Of a DNA stretch of 24,459 bases, positions 16,943 to 23,082 are shown piece by piece. The stretch covers positions 1-24,459 of the IMG/VR virus record IMGVR_UViG_3300009124_000101; one strand, 5' to 3'. The position numbers and the translations under genes were made by a program. This DNA comes from a virus. Each line of letters opens with the position of its first letter. Position 1 is the first letter of the stretch. A model generated the notes under the pieces. That model made no database searches. It saw nothing but the letters and a program-made list of their open reading frames with translations, and had not been told where the DNA came from.

Positions 16943-18394
16943 CTACTGTACCTCTGCCGACTGATTCTGCGACTCAGCTGATGTAGGCAGGATTTCACCC
17001 TGTACCAACATGTCGCGGAACTCTTCGCGATCAATAATGCTGTCTTGAAACAGTTGAGCCATTGCCGTAATGTCTTGACCGATAAGACGCTGAAGATCGA
17101 AGTCACGGCTGATCTTCACTTCAGGTGGCTCAATACCTAGATAATTAGCAGCCAGGTTGTAAGACTTTTGCAAACCTGACTCCAAGTCCATTGAGACCAT
17201 CGACAACATTGAATTTGTGTCGATACGGTCCAGGCGTCGTGCGTCAGCCGATTCAGCTACGAATTTTTGTTGGCTAAGCGTGCTGATGCCCAACGTCGCC
17301 ATTTGTTGCTGTAATTCTTGGATCTCCGCAGATTGCGCTTCAAAAGCACTAGCGGCAGGCTCCACGTAATAGACCTTGTTTCCCGGCTGCGTCGCCATCG
17401 CATAGTTCACACTAATCGCCATATCCTTAGTCTGATCATCCCAACCCTCAAGCACCAACATCGGTTGTGATGCGATATGCAGGCTATGAATTAAGTCGGC
17501 TTGGCGCTGGAAGTGAGCAAGATTTAGATGAGCAATGTCCAGCAATGGTGGACGACTTGTCATCGTGTCCGTCTTGTTCGCGTATATGGTGACCAGCGGG
17601 ACTTGATCAAGTGAATACGGCCCAGATTCAATAAGCTCAAACTCCGACGTAGCGTCTGATTGGTCAAACGAAGAGGGATATGGGAAGTTCCCTTGCATCG
17701 CTTTCTTTTGCTCTTCTTGCCGATAGACGCGATAACGACCCGGCTCAATGACACGAATCTGGTCATAGACCTTTTCTCCAAACTCACCGTCAGCTACAAC
17801 AGCTTTTTCGCCAATTCGCACTTGCGTCAGGTTGCCGTAATTCGATTCACGATCCAAACGCCAGCCATACACTTTGGTTGGATCAACCTCAATCCAATAT
17901 GGACGACGGTTTAGTGCGCGTTCTTCTGCAAGGCTTCGGGCTTCTGTTGGAGCGGGAAAGTCAACCAACGTATGGCAATGGCCATAGGTCAACGCACAGA
18001 TCACCAAGCGACGTGCATATTCGTCTAGATCTGAACCGCAGCCGTCAACGTCTTTGTTGAAAACATCTGTCCAATATGGATCGCCAACAATATTGATTGG
18101 TTTACGCAGAATCAAGCCTGCTGCCGCTCGAATCAAACGTTGGGTGTAAGGCGTGAAGACAGCACGATTTACACGCGCTAGATACGCGGAATAGTCTTCG
18201 CGAGGCTCTAATGGAAGGAATGCTTCGCTGTTGTCACGTAAATACTCAGTACCGGACACCACGGCTTTCATGATTTCCCAGCCCTTCATTTGATCGATCA
18301 CCGCTCGGGTGCGAACAAATGGACTGTCAACTGATCCTAAATAGGAAGAGCTAACTAGATGGGTTCTGACTGAGCCGGGAACGGAGTAGGTCAT
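16943..18394 (-). CDS. Portal protein (DUF4055 type)
   Basis: This 483-residue protein forms the dodecameric DNA entry ring. Features in order include WEIMKAVVSGTEYLRDNSEA and FLPLEPREDYSAYLARVNRA near the N-terminus, FTPYTQRLIRAAAGLILRKP, an acidic stretch GCGSDLDEYARRLVICALTY, RRPYWIEVDPTKVYGWRLD, and a helical region with SLHIASQPMLVLEGWDDQT. The combination RAVFTPYTQRLI, GHCHTLVDFP and ADLIHSLHIASQP matches the DUF4055 portal family as I know it from siphoviruses and cyanophages. The C-terminus is acidic and Gln-rich, as in many portals. The start is ATG 18394. It lies between the micro-protein cluster and the scaffold in the standard head order. Confidence 0.9.
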   Translation of the reverse strand: MTYSVPGSVRTHLVSSSYLGSVDSPFVRTRAVIDQMKGWEIMKAVVSGTEYLRDNSEAFLPLEPREDYSAYLARVNRAVFTPYTQRLIRAAAGLILRKPINIVGDPYWTDVFNKDVDGCGSDLDEYARRLVICALTYGHCHTLVDFPAPTEARSLAEERALNRRPYWIEVDPTKVYGWRLDRESNYGNLTQVRIGEKAVVADGEFGEKVYDQIRVIEPGRYRVYRQEEQKKAMQGNFPYPSSFDQSDATSEFELIESGPYSLDQVPLVTIYANKTDTMTSRPPLLDIAHLNLAHFQRQADLIHSLHIASQPMLVLEGWDDQTKDMAISVNYAMATQPGNKVYYVEPAASAFEAQSAEIQELQQQMATLGISTLSQQKFVAESADARRLDRIDTNSMLSMVSMDLESGLQKSYNLAANYLGIEPPEVKISRDFDLQRLIGQDITAMAQLFQDSIIDREEFRDMLVQGEILPTSAESQNQSAEVQ

Positions 18395-18414
18395 GGCACT
18401 TTATGCACGATTGA

Positions 18415-18675
18415 TTAGCAACCCCAACGACGACGAGCTGCTTTACCCCGTTCACCAGTCCAACTACGACTTCGGGCGCAGAAAGAACGCTTACGGGCAG
18501 CTTCTTCCTTTGTTTTTGGCTTACCTGTGACTGGTGCCTTCAACTTAGAACCGGTTTCCCGGTTGTATTTGGCACGGCCTTTAGCAGTTAAGCCTGCACC
18601 TTTACTAGCAGGCAGTTTTTCGCCACGCCCAACACTAAGGTTGGGGCCACGTTTACGCTTTTTGCGCTCTGCCAT
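18415..18675 (-). CDS. Small basic phage protein with GLTAKGRAKYNRETG motif
   Basis: This 86-residue protein is Lys/Arg-rich throughout. It opens MAERKKRKRGPNLSVGRG and contains GAGLTAKGRAKYNRETGSKL, a motif I recall from a short phage family (possibly DUF6321; name not verified). Then comes KRSFCARSRSWTG, and the last residues are RRRWGC. The family's SFCARM...RINKSLRKWNC ending seems kept in altered form, so both Cys residues are in expected places. The net charge suggests nucleic-acid binding or packing within the head, but this is inference. The neighbours are the tube-like gene and the portal. Function is unknown. Confidence 0.78.
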   Translation of the reverse strand: MAERKKRKRGPNLSVGRGEKLPASKGAGLTAKGRAKYNRETGSKLKAPVTGKPKTKEEAARKRSFCARSRSWTGERGKAARRRWGC

Positions 18676-18686
18676 TGTCCTAACCC

Positions 18687-19109
18687 TTATGCAAGGTTGG
18701 AAGTAATGGCACCGCTGGTGATGAAGTTGCAGGTGACAACTACGAGTTCACCAACTGTGGATGCAATATCCATACTGGTGATGATTCCGGCAAAACTGAC
18801 TGAATCAGTACCGCTGGTAGTGCCAGTGGTGAACAGCTCGAACGTAGCGTCTGCAGGGTCTGCAGCCGTAATTGCGTCTTCAATAAATGCTGCTTGACCT
18901 GTTGCGTCTGGGTCGTACACCAGTTCAACAGTGCCGGAGCCACTAACTAGGCTGCCAATAAATGCACGAGAAGTGTCACCCTGATCGGTAACGTCTAACG
19001 TGTCTTTGGTGATGCTTAGTGTCCAGCTGCGGGTTCCAACGACGGTGGCGTTGGTAGATCCAGCAGCGTCAAACTGAACAGCACCTTGTTCACCACGAAG
19101 GATGGCCAT
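18687..19109 (-). CDS. Probable major tail tube protein
   Basis: This 140-residue protein has the beta-rich, Thr/Ser/Gly/Ala-rich composition of tube proteins. Features in order are MAILRGEQGAVQF, a strand with TRSWTLSITKDTLDVTDQG, SGSGTVELVYDPDATGQ, then DATFELFTTGTTSGTDSVSF and the end segment IITSMDIASTVGELVVV followed by CNFITSG. Tube proteins carry this kind of W-x-L-x(I/V)-x-KDTLDVTD strand and a late T-x-GE strand pair. The usual slot for it, between terminator and chaperone, is empty, and no other gene there has this composition, so this is the best candidate for the major tube. Its position before the portal is unusual. Capsid decoration by the same fold is an alternative. Confidence 0.72.
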   Translation of the reverse strand: MAILRGEQGAVQFDAAGSTNATVVGTRSWTLSITKDTLDVTDQGDTSRAFIGSLVSGSGTVELVYDPDATGQAAFIEDAITAADPADATFELFTTGTTSGTDSVSFAGIITSMDIASTVGELVVVTCNFITSGAITSNLA

Positions 19110-19149
19110 GGCTGGGCGTAAAAGGTCTATAACGTAATTCTACTCTGTC

Positions 19150-19500
19150 TTAACCGTGGTAAGCAACGACGACATGTGGTGTAAAGGAAACCGTGCCAGA
19201 CGCAATGGACGCAATCCGCATCCGGATTAACGTGGCAGCTTTACCGGTATAAAAATAAACGTACTGTCCAGCCTCATTGATGGTTTTACTAACATCAACC
19301 GTAAACCAGTTGCCGTTGCCGTTAAAGTTTGCTTCTAATGCAAGTTGAAAGTTGCCAGAACTGGTAACATTCGCAGCGAAAGAGTATTCACTCGAATGTG
19401 CATGGACTTGAAACCAGTCATCAACTGAAGTCATAACGTTGCCGGTGTGCTCGACCGTGTTTGTAAAACGGTCAATTTCGCTGAGGCCAACATCAGCCAT
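19150..19500 (-). CDS. Beta-rich structural protein, function unknown
   Basis: This 116-residue protein has alternating hydrophobic strands (YSFAANVTSSGNFQLALEAN, then WFTVDVSKTI, YVYFYTG, TLIRMRIASI, VSFTPHVVVAYHG). This is a jelly-roll or Ig-like composition without Cys. No enzyme motif or signal peptide is present. Its ATG shares one base with the stop of the upstream basic gene (TAATG), and 40 bases separate it from the tube-like gene. A capsid decoration protein or small fibre head would fit. The family was not recognised. Confidence 0.68.
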   Translation of the reverse strand: MADVGLSEIDRFTNTVEHTGNVMTSVDDWFQVHAHSSEYSFAANVTSSGNFQLALEANFNGNGNWFTVDVSKTINEAGQYVYFYTGKAATLIRMRIASIASGTVSFTPHVVVAYHG

Positions 19501-19796
19501 TAGCTTTTACCTTTGGGTTTACGGCGTTTATGCTGATAGCTTATCTTCTTTGAACCGGTTTTTTCACGCTTAAACCGAGCTTTTTCTGCGGCTGTCATCT
19601 CTCCTGTTGTTTTAGGCGTCTTAGATGACACGCGCTTTGATGGTCGGCACGCTGGATATGCTCTGTCTTCCTCTTTGGAGCGGCCACAAGGCTTTCCGGT
19701 CTTTACATCGACCCATTTCTCGTCAAACCAACGACTGAGCCCACCCTTAGCCTTACTGGCCTTACTTGGTTTTTTTGGCTTTTTTCGTTCCGCCAT
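19500..19796 (-). CDS. Small basic protein with WFDEKWVDVKTGKPCGRS motif
   Basis: The product is 98 residues from ATG 19796; a GTG one codon upstream is less likely. It is strongly basic. The core GGLSRWFDEKWVDVKTGKP, continuing CGRSKEEDRAYPACRP, then SKRVSSKTPKTTGEMTAAEK, is a highly conserved pattern I recall from phages and giant viruses (possibly DUF5872; name not verified). Two Cys residues (CGRS and ACRP) are spaced for metal binding or a disulphide. The Lys-rich ends suggest nucleic-acid contact. It overlaps the upstream 62-residue gene by 35 bases and the next gene by one base. Function is unknown; a virion DNA-associated role is one possibility. Confidence 0.75.
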   Translation of the reverse strand: MAERKKPKKPSKASKAKGGLSRWFDEKWVDVKTGKPCGRSKEEDRAYPACRPSKRVSSKTPKTTGEMTAAEKARFKREKTGSKKISYQHKRRKPKGKS

Positions 19797-19950
19797 CACT
19801 CACTTTTTGATAGGTGCCGCCACGCTTCTTATATTCCCGCACCAGCCAAGCATTGGCATAGGCACTGGGATATACAGCGAATTTACGCTTGGCAGCCGCT
19901 TTCACACGGCTATAAAGCGCCTTATTTGTGGGCTCATTTCTAGTCGCCAC
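19762..19950 (-). CDS. Small basic protein with YPSAYANAWLVREYKKRGG motif
   Basis: A 62-residue product is read from GTG 19950; no nearby ATG is in frame. It consists of a helical segment (NKALYSRVKAAAKRKFAVY) and the motif YPSAYANAWLVREYKKRGG, followed by a Lys-rich tail. Variants of K-x-F-x-(V/S)-YPSAYAN-x-W-(L/I)-V-x-EYKKRGG occur in many phage and algal-virus proteins as I recall; function is not known to me. It overlaps the upstream 35-codon gene by 11 bases and the downstream basic gene by 35 bases. The tight packing suggests all are made from one message. The combination of a helical core and poly-Lys tail suits a nucleic-acid-binding peptide, by inference. Confidence 0.72.
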   Translation of the reverse strand: MATRNEPTNKALYSRVKAAAKRKFAVYPSAYANAWLVREYKKRGGTYQKVSDGGTKKAKKTK

Positions 19951-20047
19951 AGGTGCAACGCATTTTTTTAGAGCCCTTCTTCATCCCCTTTTTCTTCTTG
20001 GGGGGACGGCCTTTCTGAGTGCCGTATGTTCCTGGACCCTTGGGCAT
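19940..20047 (-). CDS. 35-residue Lys-rich, Cys-containing protein
   Basis: ATG 20047 opens a 35-codon frame: MPKGPGTYGTQKGRPPKKKK, then GMKKGSKKMRCTCGD. Starts of the type MP-x-G-x-GTYG-x-KxGRPPKKKK recur in small proteins of marine phages as I recall. Lys makes up about a third of the residues and the end carries a C-x-C pair. It lies between the 32-residue gene upstream and the 62-residue gene it overlaps by 11 bases. Too short for homology detection by eye; the pattern and strict packing support a real gene. Confidence 0.6.
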   Translation of the reverse strand: MPKGPGTYGTQKGRPPKKKKGMKKGSKKMRCTCGD

Positions 20048-20082
20048 GACAGATGGACGATAGGGTCGCTCCAGTCTAACGC

Positions 20083-20181
20083 TTACTTTTTCTTCTTACT
20101 AGCAGTCTTCTTCTTGCTCTTACGAACAGCCTTCATATAGCCCTCGCATCGCTTCATCCCGGCGCTTTTCTTGTCAGCCAT
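20083..20181 (-). CDS. 32-residue Lys-rich protein
   Basis: ATG 20181 opens MADKKSAGMKRCEGYMKAVR, followed by KSKKKTASKKKK and a TAA. Its single Cys lies in MKRCEGYMK, an arrangement I recall from small basic proteins of marine phages. It is the first minus-strand gene after the gap that holds the plus-strand zinc-ribbon gene. The frame is short, but it resembles its neighbours in composition and lies in line with them. No function is known to me. Confidence 0.5.
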   Translation of the reverse strand: MADKKSAGMKRCEGYMKAVRKSKKKTASKKKK

Positions 20182-20202
20182 CTCGATAAGTAATAACTAA
20201 TG

Positions 20203-20215
20203 GCCTAGTCTAGGC
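20203..20215. promoter_or_regulatory. 13-bp palindrome, possible operator
   Basis: GCCTAG-T-CTAGGC is a perfect six-base inverted repeat with one central base. It lies 23 bases before the TTG start of the zinc-ribbon gene and 21 bases before the start of the 32-residue minus-strand gene. A weak -35/-10 pair (TTGTCA at 20171, TAACTA at 20194, spacing 17) precedes it on the plus strand. An operator role is inferred. Confidence 0.4.
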
Positions 20216-20238
20216 TCTCGTGCCAACAAACAACAACA

Positions 20239-20433
20239 TTGAAGTGTCCAAAGTGCGGATCGTTCAGAGTGCGTGTCGTCACAACAAAAACGACTGTTGA
20301 AGGGCCTTACGAGAAAGTGCGTCGTCGGGTTTGCACTAGCTGCGATCACAGGTGGTACACCGCTCAGGAGCCAGAAGTAAACATTGGCCCCTACCTGCAT
20401 TGGGTTGGTGATCAAGTCAGAGTGCCAACTTGA
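20239..20433 (+). CDS. Small zinc-ribbon protein, NrdR-like N-terminal domain
   Basis: The start is TTG 20239, the only usable start between an upstream TAG (20206) and the first Cys pair. The 64-residue product carries CPKCG at residues 3-7 and CTSC at 32-35, with EGPYEKVRRRVCTSCDHRW between and after. This Cx2C-x25-Cx2C ribbon with an R-R-R-x-C-x2-C-x2-RW/F-x-T end resembles the zinc ribbon of NrdR and Ogr/Delta-like regulators. The ATP-cone domain of NrdR is absent. It probably binds DNA or RNA. It runs against the late operon in the gap between TerL and the small basic genes, ending 15 bases before the TerL stop. This placement and the palindrome upstream suggest an independently expressed accessory (moron-like) gene. 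Confidence 0.72.
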   Translation: MKCPKCGSFRVRVVTTKTTVEGPYEKVRRRVCTSCDHRWYTAQEPEVNIGPYLHWVGDQVRVPT

Positions 20434-20448
20434 TGCCAAAACACCTTC

Positions 20449-21702
20449 TCAATACAGCCGATAAGACGTTTTCCCCATCGTCTCCGGCTTTGCTAAATTA
20501 AACTGTTGTAAAACTAAATAACCGAATGCGTCAAAGGCGTGGTCCACCCCCAAATTCTTATTTGGGAGCCCTGTTCCAGGTGCATACGTCAATGTTCGCA
20601 ATGACTTGATTAAGTTTTTGCACCTCGGATGCACTACCGTCCTTCGCGCTCCAGATGCATCCATTAATGCGGTGTTGACCGCTGTGATCTTGTCGCGGAT
20701 TTTCCATGCTGCCCTTGGTGATTGGACCGTAAATCCACTGCGTCGCAAAATTGCATGGTCTGTTACGCCTACTCCGCTTGTTTTTCGTGCTCCGCCCGTT
20801 GGGTCTGGACACGCAATAATCCTTCGATCCACACCGTATCTACGTGTAACTTCTTCCGCAAAATCCCAGGTTGTTGCACCGCCAGTCAACATAATCTCGT
20901 CGAACACATATAACGTCTCCCCATCCTTGACCGCGCAAATGCCGCTCATTGGGTCAACGTTAAAATCAACCCCAAGCAACAATGGCTGGATACTGATGTC
21001 TCGCGCTTCTTGAGAGATGTTCTCATCACTAAAGCTGACGGCAACAAGGCCCGTAAGATTCTCGAAGCTCGCCTCAAATTCTTGACGGAATGTTCTCGTG
21101 TCAAGTTGGGCGCGGGCTGCCTCAACCTCATGCTTACTAACATTCCCTCCATCAATCGTCGTATAACTCCAGCGTTCCCATAATCCTGTTTCGTCCTCTG
21201 GCACATAACACCACAAGTCATAAAACCAACTAGCGGTGCCGTCTGGCGTTGAAATAAATAATGCCCACCCCTCCTTATCCGCTAACGCAGGTCGAATCAC
21301 CTCAAACCATACGTCCGAACTCATAAAGGCAGCCTCGTCCAATACCACCCCAGATAAACTGCGGCCCCTCAAGGCCATTGCGTTCTCTGTTCCCTTTAAT
21401 TCGATCGTTGATCCATTGATCAACTCAAGCCGTAAGTCGGTTTCGTTCTTACTCTTGATCCAAACTTGTGGCACAAGCTTCTTTAAGGCTCGCCATGCAA
21501 TATCCTTTGCCATCCGATACGTCGGGGCACAATAAAAAAATGTCTCCCCAGGTCGATTGATCGCTCCACGTACCAATTCAACGCAAGATAAGTAGGACTT
21601 GCCGAAGCGACGGCCTGCCACTAAAACTCTGAAGCGTTTTTCGCACGAAAATACTTGGCCTTGAGCCCATCGAAGCTCAATTGGTGCGGTTTTTTGACTC
21701 AT
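20449..21702 (-). CDS. terL: Terminase large subunit (TerL)
   Basis: This is the packaging motor ATPase and nuclease. I prefer ATG 21702 (MSQKTAPIELRWAQGQVF, 417 residues). A longer frame begins at 21801, but its extra 33 residues look non-conserved and cover the divergent promoter region. The ATPase part has a Walker A variant GRRFGKS at about residues 30-36, Walker B VVLDEA at 119-124 and the coupling motif STPDG at 151-155. The RNase H-like nuclease part has GVDFNVDP near 245-252, CPDPTG near 298-303 and GVDHAFDAFGYL near 386-397, which supply the acidic residues. The size and motifs are normal for a siphovirus TerL, so it looks complete. TerS is divergent across a 97-bp gap instead of upstream on the same strand. 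Confidence 0.95.
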   Translation of the reverse strand: MSQKTAPIELRWAQGQVFSCEKRFRVLVAGRRFGKSYLSCVELVRGAINRPGETFFYCAPTYRMAKDIAWRALKKLVPQVWIKSKNETDLRLELINGSTIELKGTENAMALRGRSLSGVVLDEAAFMSSDVWFEVIRPALADKEGWALFISTPDGTASWFYDLWCYVPEDETGLWERWSYTTIDGGNVSKHEVEAARAQLDTRTFRQEFEASFENLTGLVAVSFSDENISQEARDISIQPLLLGVDFNVDPMSGICAVKDGETLYVFDEIMLTGGATTWDFAEEVTRRYGVDRRIIACPDPTGGARKTSGVGVTDHAILRRSGFTVQSPRAAWKIRDKITAVNTALMDASGARRTVVHPRCKNLIKSLRTLTYAPGTGLPNKNLGVDHAFDAFGYLVLQQFNLAKPETMGKTSYRLY

Positions 21703-21768
21703 AAATGCCACATTACACAGATTCTTGACCCCTGCCCCCCTTAATCGAAGGCTAGAAGCCTTTCTACC

Positions 21769-21797
21769 AGTTAAGATCTTGGAAAAGGTCGTATCAA
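21769..21797 (-). promoter_or_regulatory. Candidate promoter for the TerL / late operon
   Basis: On the minus strand TTGATA (21797-21792) and TTAACT (21774-21769) are separated by 17 bases. The -35 box matches the sigma-70 consensus in five of six bases, the -10 box in three. Transcription would begin near 21762, giving about 60 bases of leader before ATG 21702. A hairpin AAGGCT-aga-AGCCTT (21748-21762) falls at the predicted start. Prediction by eye only. Confidence 0.35.
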
Positions 21798-21799
21798 GC

Positions 21800-22183
21800 A
21801 TGACTCAAGACGAACGCCGCTCCACAAATGCAAAAGAAGATCGTGTGCGGCGTTTATACCGTCGGCAACTTGAGGGTTTGTCGGCTAGGGCGCTTGTTTA
21901 TGAGCATGTTGAGCGGGAACAGGTCAGCATCAATACCGCTTGGCGTGATTGGGCAGAAGTAAAGCTTCTCGTTGATGAAGACTGGAAGTCTGACCGCGAA
22001 AATATGTTGGCGCGGCTTCAGCACATGCGTACCAAACTGTTTAATCAGGCGATTAAGAAGGGGCAGTTGCAGACTGCAAGTCAGGTGCTGGATTCCATTG
22101 GACGTGTTATTGGGGAGTCCACTGAAACTGTCAATATTCAAGCGCCTGATCTGACTATCAAAATTCAGGGCAAGGACGACTGA
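21800..22183 (+). CDS. terS: Terminase small subunit (TerS)
   Basis: The likely start is ATG 21800 (MTQDERRSTNAKEDRVRRLY), giving 127 residues; an in-frame TTG at 21725 would add 25 residues that look non-coding. AAGG lies about ten bases before the ATG. Residues 15-60 form a predicted helix-turn-helix (RVRRLYRRQLEGLSARALVY, then EHVEREQVSINTAWRDW), as in TerS DNA-recognition domains. A helical oligomerisation region follows (MLARLQHMRTKLFNQAIKKG), and the C-terminus ends in a strand with DLTIKIQGKDD, similar to the beta-barrel end of other small subunits. Such proteins bind the pac or cos site and stimulate TerL. The gene is on the opposite strand to TerL and is followed by a strong terminator, so it seems to be its own unit. 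Confidence 0.78.
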   Translation: MTQDERRSTNAKEDRVRRLYRRQLEGLSARALVYEHVEREQVSINTAWRDWAEVKLLVDEDWKSDRENMLARLQHMRTKLFNQAIKKGQLQTASQVLDSIGRVIGESTETVNIQAPDLTIKIQGKDD

Positions 22184-22216
22184 TACGACCTCAAAACTCA
22201 ACCCCCACCCCCCCCC

Positions 22217-22245
22217 GGCTCCCATTAATCATGGGGGCCTTTTTT
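22217..22245 (+). terminator. Intrinsic terminator after TerS
   Basis: GGCTCCCAT pairs with ATGGGGGCC (one G-U wobble) around a TAATC loop, and six T residues follow at once. This is a strong rho-independent terminator on the plus strand, 33 bases after the TerS stop, just after a nine-C run. Confidence 0.85.
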
Positions 22246-22672
22246 AGCACAATAGAACTGTTCAGCGGATATATGTTTGGGGTACCCGCGAAAGCCCAGC
22301 CAATTGCAAAATTGCCACACTGCCCCCCCCACACTGCGAACGGTTTGCATTAGTAGCAGAACTTAATCCATTAGTATTCTAAATACAATTAGATGTTATC
22401 GATGCAGACGAATTGATCGCCTCGCGTGAATGGCTTCTCGCGTGAATGGCAACATTAAGTTTTCATAATCTGGGCAGACTTTGCCTCGCAAGTCTTCTTG
22501 TCCATTGCTAGGATACTTATATGGGAGCGATAAAGAGGTATCGCTAGCTAGTCCGGGTTCTTCATTCCGCACCAGCACAAACCGATCAGCAGTCTTACGA
22601 CTCGCCAAGCCGCTCCCAGACAATGCAAGAGAACCGCTCCACAAGAGCACTCAAACCACCTAAACCAACCCG
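22246..22672. other. Non-coding gap with repeat and hairpin
   Basis: This 427-base gap has no convincing gene. Two overlapping frames (plus from TTG 22481, minus ending at 22396) mirror each other and have no clear ribosome site, so I do not call them. It holds the 14-bp direct repeat listed next and an inverted repeat AGCGATA-(6)-TATCGCT at 22526-22545. An eight-C run lies near 22323. No tRNA could be folded. A control region or a small RNA for the plus-strand block is possible. Confidence 0.6.
22421..22450. repeat. 14-bp tandem direct repeat
   Basis: CTCGCGTGAATGGC occurs at 22421-22434 and again at 22437-22450, separated by TT, a period of 16 bases. It sits in the gap between the TerS terminator and the next gene. 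Protein binding sites, short iterons or a local slippage duplication would all give this pattern. Confidence 0.75.
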
Positions 22673-22861
22673 ATGACAGACTCCAGAATCGAACAGTCAA
22701 CTCTCGACTGTTGGCGTATCGGCGGACTATGTTCTGCCTTCCTACTGTGTCTCACCTTTGGCTCGCTGGTGTTTTCCTACGAAAGCAGCGAAGCCGTTCG
22801 CCGCTGCCTCGCCAACTCATCCGACCCAGCATCCTGTCATCTCATCGTCTACGGTCGCTGA
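22673..22861 (+). CDS. Small single-pass membrane protein
   Basis: ATG 22673 opens a 62-residue frame. An N-terminal polar stretch (MTDSRIEQSTLDCWRI) leads into a hydrophobic segment at about residues 18-36 (GLCSAFLLCLTFGSLVFSY), followed by a polar tail with two Cys residues (CLANSSDPASC) that could form a disulphide outside the cytoplasm. It may be an inner-membrane protein; a holin or exclusion protein would be possible but nothing in the sequence shows it. The next gene starts two bases after its stop. No family recognised. Confidence 0.55.
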   Translation: MTDSRIEQSTLDCWRIGGLCSAFLLCLTFGSLVFSYESSEAVRRCLANSSDPASCHLIVYGR

Positions 22862-22863
22862 TC

Positions 22864-23049
22864 ATGTCTTTTCAACCCAACGAAACTTACGAGTCCGAGG
22901 GGTTAACGCCCCAACAAATCCGGAACGACTTTGCCCAATTGGTAGAGGAATCCTGCGATCCGGATCGTATTCTGCGATCGCTTGCCGGTCATCTATCCGC
23001 CAGCAATCTCGCGGACTTCATGGACGATTACCTTATGGGTCGGGTCTAA
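22864..23049 (+). CDS. Small acidic protein, function unknown
   Basis: ATG 22864 starts 61 residues; the same frame is open further upstream but that part overlaps the membrane protein gene and reads as shadow. The product is acidic and helical: ESEGLTPQQIRNDFAQLVEE, then SCDPDRILRSLAGHLSASNL and DFMDDYLMGRV. No known motif is present. A GCGATCGC octamer, common in cyanobacterial genomes, falls within the gene at 22974-22981. It follows the membrane gene closely and precedes the Cys-rich gene by 33 bases, so the three could form one operon ending at the terminator at 23796. Confidence 0.6.
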   Translation: MSFQPNETYESEGLTPQQIRNDFAQLVEESCDPDRILRSLAGHLSASNLADFMDDYLMGRV

Positions 23050-23082
23050 CTCTCCCGCACCAATTAACCACACTTAACCACA

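Noticed and set aside
16921-17106. N-terminal part of a 97-codon minus-strand frame overlapping the portal gene
   Set aside because: It is out of frame with the well-supported portal C-terminus and its Arg/Ser/Cys composition is typical of a shadow; only the last 35 codons (from 16920) are kept as tentative.
21703-21801. Longer TerL start at 21801
   Set aside because: The added 33 residues do not resemble TerL N-termini, cover a candidate promoter and overlap the TerS start; ATG 21702 is followed directly by a typical TerL beginning.
22202-22216. C-rich run before the TerS terminator as a functional element
   Set aside because: Homopolymer runs are common near terminators and prone to sequencing error; no partner sequence was seen.
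22500-22600. A GGTTC-like segment (GGGTTCTTCATTCCGCACCA) suggesting a tRNA 3' end
   Set aside because: No matching acceptor strand, anticodon stem or D arm can be folded upstream, and the T-loop is not of normal sequence.
22396-22663. Two frames on opposite strands (84 and 60 codons) in the gap
   Set aside because: They overlap almost fully, the plus frame starts at TTG without a ribosome site, and neither product has a recognised motif.
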